DNA of 64,000 nt from positions 16,399,240 to 16,463,239 of the forward strand of contig CM056558.1 in assembly GCA_029721515.1 (NCBI GenBank), given 5' to 3'. Both the position numbers and the translations under genes were made by a program. Below are positions 59,435 to 64,000 of the stretch, in pieces (position 1 is the stretch's first letter; the number at the start of each line of letters is the position of its first letter). The stretch is from Synanceia verrucosa. Taxonomy: Eukaryota > Chordata > Actinopteri > Perciformes > Synanceiidae. A model generated the notes under the pieces. It was not told the origin of the DNA and did no database searches. It saw only the letters and a program-made list of their open reading frames with translations.

Positions 59435-59668
59435 TCAGAGCAACAGCTGGTCTGCAGATCTGAAAGTGTGAGCAGGAGAGAGAAGGTTGATAAGAAGGCT
59501 GCTCAGTGATCGAAAGACATGCCACACTATTTGAAAATCAGCCGTGAACACCACGGTGCAATGAGACGAGAATCTATAAAGAGTGCCTGTGAGAAACCTA
59601 GCTGCTCTATTCACTAAAAATTGGAGGCAGTTGAGTGATTTTGGCTCCATTTTATACAATTCATTCAA
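59435..59668 (-). pseudogene. LINE reverse-transcriptase C-terminal fragment
   Basis: The minus-strand frame has NCLQFLVNRAARFLTGT, then FQIVWHVFRSL and FRSADQLLL, matching the LQ..NAAARLLTGT, FK.L and LRSADQLLL landmarks downstream of the RT domain in CR1/L2/Rex-type fish LINEs. Only this remnant is left. Confidence 0.7.
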
Positions 59669-59850
59669 AACTTCAAGATTAAATTAATGGATAAAAGTGA
59701 TAAAAGTGTTTTAACTCTTTGACCGATTTCAACATCATTTCAAATTTCAAATCCAACGCTTGAGTGCCATCGAAGTAATAATACGTCAAAGTGTTTTTTT
59801 GGCAGAGGGTTGCCGATCATGGTCTTCTGCAGCCTGTGAGTAATTTTGGG

Positions 59851-59869
59851 GCTTCTGGGAGATGTAGTT
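59851..59869 (-). promoter_or_regulatory. ZNF143/STAF-like binding motif
   Basis: The minus strand reads AACTACATCTCCCAGAAGC, close to the long SBS consensus ACTACAATTCCCAGAATGC recognised by ZNF143. No exon or CpG island is obvious beside it, so it may be chance or repeat-borne. Confidence 0.35.
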
Positions 59870-59949
59870 GAAGGATTACTGTAAAAAGCTGGTATACTGT
59901 ATGCCATGGAGATCAAAGCAGGAAGTGGAGAAGATCGCAATTAGAGAGC

Positions 59950-61806
59950 AAAATGGACAAATTCTGGATAAAAACAAGAACAGAACAAGGTAAAAAGGTT
60001 TTTTTTCATGATGAAATATCTTCTTTCATTTGAGCTATTCTGTGTTTTCACAGACATAGTACAAAATATTTTGTGGGTCTTAAAATATGACTGATAATGG
60101 GCAAAAAATGCTGGCACAAGGCATTTTCTGTTTTAAAAAACAGTTTTATGGGACAATGACACCTTTCTCTCTTTTTTAGCATCAAATAACTACTTAAAAC
60201 TTAACTTACCAGAAAAGTGAACACTGAACATGGATCTACCTGAAATGACAGAATCCTTTGGGGAAAAAAATGTATTTCACATGTTCTTTGGGGGGGTTGT
60301 CGGGATGTTTCGAGTAAAAATAAATGCCAAAATTCCCAAGCTTTTTCTTTCTTTTTTCTAAGGACCTGTCCAGACCTTTTTGAACAATCGTACAGAACAA
60401 CTCTAACTTAAAGTCAGGTACAACAGCCAGCTCCTCAGATTCTGTCAGGCGTCCCACTGCACCAGTCAGTCAACAGGGTAAGCAGGCACAGAGCTTGTTA
60501 TCTCCGCTCTGTTTGGTTGATACACGACATGCTCCGTTGAAGCCACCTTCCAATGACGTTATTGCATGTGAAGCTGTGCATGCGTATGTGCGAGCAGAAT
60601 GAGATGAGATCTGACAGAACACCATGTCACATTTTGCCATGACGTCTGCCTGAAATTGTCTCCCTGTGCAGCAGCTCATATTAAATACCTGTGAGCTGCA
60701 GTCTGGGGAACTGGGTGTTTTTTTTCTGAGATATTACTGTATATAATCCATTGACTGACTAATGGCTCGAAGTAGAAGTGTTTTCCTTTCAAGCACCACT
60801 TTCCGTAGGTAGAAATTAATATATCCACTCTTGAGTTTGCAGTGTAAGATTGTACACTTCAAGAGGGTCAGTCACCTCTCCAATTATGCATTATATTAAA
60901 AACAGAAATTCCTGTGAGCAGAAACAGAAGACACTCAAGGGAACAGGAAAAGTTTCCTCAGCAACGGAGAAAATGCTGTAAAAGCTGTTAATCAACCTGC
61001 TTCTTGATTGTATCATGTGATTAGAAAGTAACCAGTGCAAAACATTTCAAACTATGTTTCAACTCCCTTTTCCCCAAAATACCATTATGTTATTGATGAA
61101 TATTCATGTAACCACAGGCAATATCAGATACTTTGAGATTTCAATATGTGTATTTCAGAATCTCATTCTCACAAAGTTTTCTTTTAAATTCTTCATTGTC
61201 AAAAAACATCCAACAACCACCTTAAATAGAGTTTCAAAGAGAAGTGCTGCAGTCATTTTGAAAATGTTTTGTGATCATACAGCCTTTCTGAAGGTGTGGG
61301 TGTATGTGTGTCCTCTGTCTTCACACCTGTCTGCCCACTGTTCTTCATTTGTACAAGTAACTCTAATTAGAATATCTTAAAAACACACACATTCCTCGTT
61401 ATCACCATTGTGCGTCACCCCTGAGGTTACAGCACTGGCCTGTGTTCATAATCTGCTCTCTGCATCTGTGCTACAGAGCAATTTTCAGATGTTCTCCCAA
61501 ACATAAATGTCCTATGCACCCACTAATTATCTGCTAATGATGATAACTGGAACAGATCAGCATCCCTTCAGAGACGCCTTGCCACTGATTTCCTCCATGA
61601 AATTTAGATTCAAGGCTTTTTCACAATTTACATAATGGATGTATTCTGCTTAATGAGCTCAACATTTGTTAAAAAATATTACGAAAACTCATCCATCCAA
61701 GGAATCTCTACCCAAAGATGAAAAAGGTCTGGTACTTTTTACATCATGTTTAATGACTCTTAAGTGAAGGAACCACTGCATTTCAAACATTAATTCTAAC
61801 AAATGT
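59950..61806. other. Intergenic or intronic, nothing recognised
   Basis: AT-rich unique-looking sequence. Confidence 0.4.
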
Positions 61807-61814
61807 GTTTATAT

Positions 61815-62141
61815 TAGGGATGCAAATTTTGGCCGATATGATATCTGATATTAATATTACTGTTGTGACCGTTAACTGATATTTACTGATATTGATTTAA
61901 AAAAAAAAAAAAGTTTCTGAGATGGTAAAATTTTATACAAACTGAAAATCATGCAAACTGAATTTTTGAATGTCTTCCTTTATTTTATGGACAAATCCCC
62001 CTCAGCCTCTCTCTCTCGCACCTAGATGGATACAAACTGTTGTTAACATTGGCCCAATTTTACTCATCCAACCAATGTTGATGTGTTAAAACGAAGAACA
62101 GTCCGATACCGATATTGATTCCAAAATATCGTGTATCCCTA
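61815..62141. mobile_element. hAT-type miniature element
   Basis: Begins TAGGGATGCA and ends GTATCCCTA, with GCCGATATGATATC on the left answered by GATACCGATATTG on the right. It is flanked by GTTTATAT (61807-61814) and TTTTATAT (62142-62149), an 8-bp duplication matching at 7 of 8. No coding capacity; contains a poly(A) run. Confidence 0.82.
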
Positions 62142-62149
62142 TTTTATAT

Positions 62150-64000
62150 CTGTTTAAACCTGAAAAAATAGTATTTTAGAGAAATCTAGTTACCAGAGAT
62201 GGTTTAGATCCAGTAAAAGGGAAGATATAAGATTACAATGCAATTTAACTTCCTTCAAGACTCCTAAGATTTGAACTGAGATCATACATTGTCAGCGACT
62301 TTGCCAAACAGCAGGCCAGAACAGAAACATTAATAATTTTACTAGAAACACTGTGTGTTATTTCACAGTGTGTGCTTTAGTTTCACTGCATGTAGGCGTG
62401 ATGGGGTGTTTTTAGTGTAATAGTGGTGTCAAGGTTGTCCTGTCTGTTCAAGCTGAAAGATGTCCATCTGCTCCAAGGACATGACTGTCCTTTACCAAGT
62501 TAGAACTTAAAAAATAGTGTTTGTATCATGAAGAGCATGTGTGCATCAATATGTAGGTTGAATTTATTGAGTGGCTTAAATAAAGAAAGAACAAAAATTA
62601 CTTGTAGATTTTGCTTTTCAGCAAGCTCTTGGAAGGTGAGTATGCATATTTCTCTAAAGGTTAAGCTCTTCTATTAAACAGAAAGGCCTTGTCTAGTCCT
62701 CCCAGCTGTTTTTCTATCTCTCCTCTTCTGCTTCCTACTTCCACACCTCACTCTTCATTCCCTCTTTCTTTAACCTCCAGCCCTTTTCTCTTTATTGTAT
62801 TAAATCCTCTTTCACCTGTTGGCTTCTACCTTTCTTTCCCTGCATCTTCATATCATCCTCTGTACCTCTTCTCATAGTTTTGCCTGATCTTCCTGGAAAC
62901 TTTCACTTTCACCCTCCATCTGTATCACTTTTTGCCACTGTTGATGCTCACCTCCCCTCCTTTATATTGAAGAAAAAAAGACATCACCATGGGTCACAGC
63001 AGAACATATGACTTTTTTGGGCTTTTTAACGACTGCCTGAACAGCTCAATGGTTCTGGAGTCAATGTGCTTGCTGCGTTTGAATGATGAACATGGGGGGG
63101 AATTAAAGTGTGCTGAGCCATTAAGGCTGCTTCAGGGTTCATTAATTAGCTGTTTTATAAAAATGTGCTATTGAGAGGAAAAACAACAAAATGAAAGAGT
63201 AGTAATTTGCTCAGGCCAGCGAGGAAAAAATGGAAAGATTTTTACAAAAACAGATGAAGAGTTGAGGGACACGAGGCGTGCTAATCAGTGTTTATTGTGG
63301 TGTTGATTTGGGTTTGTGTTTAGTTGCCTGTTAAGATCCAACATACGCATACGTATAAAATTTAAATTTAAATTTAAATTTGATAATTTACAATTTCAAG
63401 TAAGGCTGTGTAATCTTCTTATGTCATATATTTAAAATGACATTATTACAGTGGATCAAAGGCAGAGACTCCTTGCTCTAATTTGGGGCTATTAGCAACA
63501 ATATCAGATAAATGTATTCATGAAATTTGTTCATAATCTGTGACCCAGTTCAGGCAGCAAAAACTTTCATACATTCAGAAATTACATGTGCTCTTATTCT
63601 TTTAATTTCTCATCCTCTTCTGGCTGTTTCCTCTGCTCTGGCTAAGCTGCTGATGCTACACCAGGATGAATCATTTCTGTTGTAGATTTTACTTTGGTAG
63701 GAATCGCTGTAAAAAATGTGCATGAAGTTACCAGAAATACTTTAGGGTTTACAGTTAATCTGACTATAATTTGCTTAATATTTGGTATACAACAGGAATT
63801 TAAGATGTCACAACTTCTTCCAGACCAACGTGATGTCTTCAAATGTGTGAACAGTCCCAAAACCACAACTAGAAAACAAGCAAATATTCATATTTGAAAT
63901 GTTGGAACCACTAAATGTTTCTCGTATTTCTGCTTGAAGTTATGTTTAAAAGCTGATTTAATTCTCCGGATCAAATAATTGATTAGTTGAGTCTAATTTA
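62150..64000. other. Intergenic or intronic; short AAATTT repeat
   Basis: A C/T-rich stretch at 62690-62870 and four AAATTT units at 63360-63381. No exon is recognised. Confidence 0.4.

Noticed and set aside
1..64000. tRNA, rRNA, CRISPR array or endogenous virus
   Set aside because: I saw no cloverleaf-like gene, rRNA core sequence, regularly spaced identical repeats, or retroviral gag/pol/env homology.

Overview
The window is vertebrate nuclear DNA, almost certainly from a teleost fish. It has intron-rich genes with GT-AG splice sites, vertebrate-type proteins, dense CA/GT microsatellites, and the transposon mix typical of teleosts (Tc1-like, hAT, CR1/L2/Rex-type LINE fragments and short teleost interspersed repeats). 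It contains no prokaryotic-style operons, CRISPR arrays or recognisable RNA genes. All assignments come from reading the sequence and from remembered knowledge of the families; no database search was made.

Two genes account for the first 23 kb, both on the + strand and close together. (1) About 2.5-13.2 kb holds the 3' part of anos1 (anosmin-1, formerly KAL1), an extracellular-matrix adhesion protein. Eight coding exons cover fibronectin type III domains 2-4; the signal peptide, WAP domain and first FnIII domain must lie left of the window. (2) About 13.7-23.1 kb holds a complete SUMO protease gene of the SENP3/SENP5 group, closest to SENP5. It has a probable non-coding first exon, one long exon for the low-complexity N-terminus, and eight exons for the Ulp1-type catalytic domain with an intact His-Asp-Cys triad. 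The anos1 3' end and the senp5 first exon are only a few hundred bases apart.

The last senp5 intron holds two DNA transposons 16 bp apart: a 758-bp non-autonomous hAT element with an 8-bp target duplication, then a 1520-bp Tc1/Sleeping Beauty-type element with long inverted repeats, a TA duplication and a broken transposase.

From about 23 kb to the end there is no convincing protein-coding gene. I find a decayed LINE (24.8-26.6 kb, minus strand), LINE 3' ends, further hAT miniature elements with target duplications (35.9 and 61.8 kb), others with terminal repeats only, two decayed Tc1-like copies (32.2 and 49.2 kb), a 21-22-bp tandem array (40.4 kb), a long TA tract (27.5 kb) and several CA/GT tracts. 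One stretch near 45.5-45.97 kb looks like the 5' untranslated first exon of a plus-strand gene whose other exons lie beyond a long intron.

The most interesting observations are the anos1 stop codon placed 3 bases before a splice donor, with loss of the mammalian-type His/basic tail; a microsatellite acting as the polypyrimidine tract of an anos1 acceptor; the ATG-less open extension and upstream ORF of senp5; the adjacent transposon insertions; a fold-back that replaces the Tc1 transposase C-terminus; and an unclassified repeat shared by 17.0 and 29.4 kb. I did not find a convincing novel gene system.
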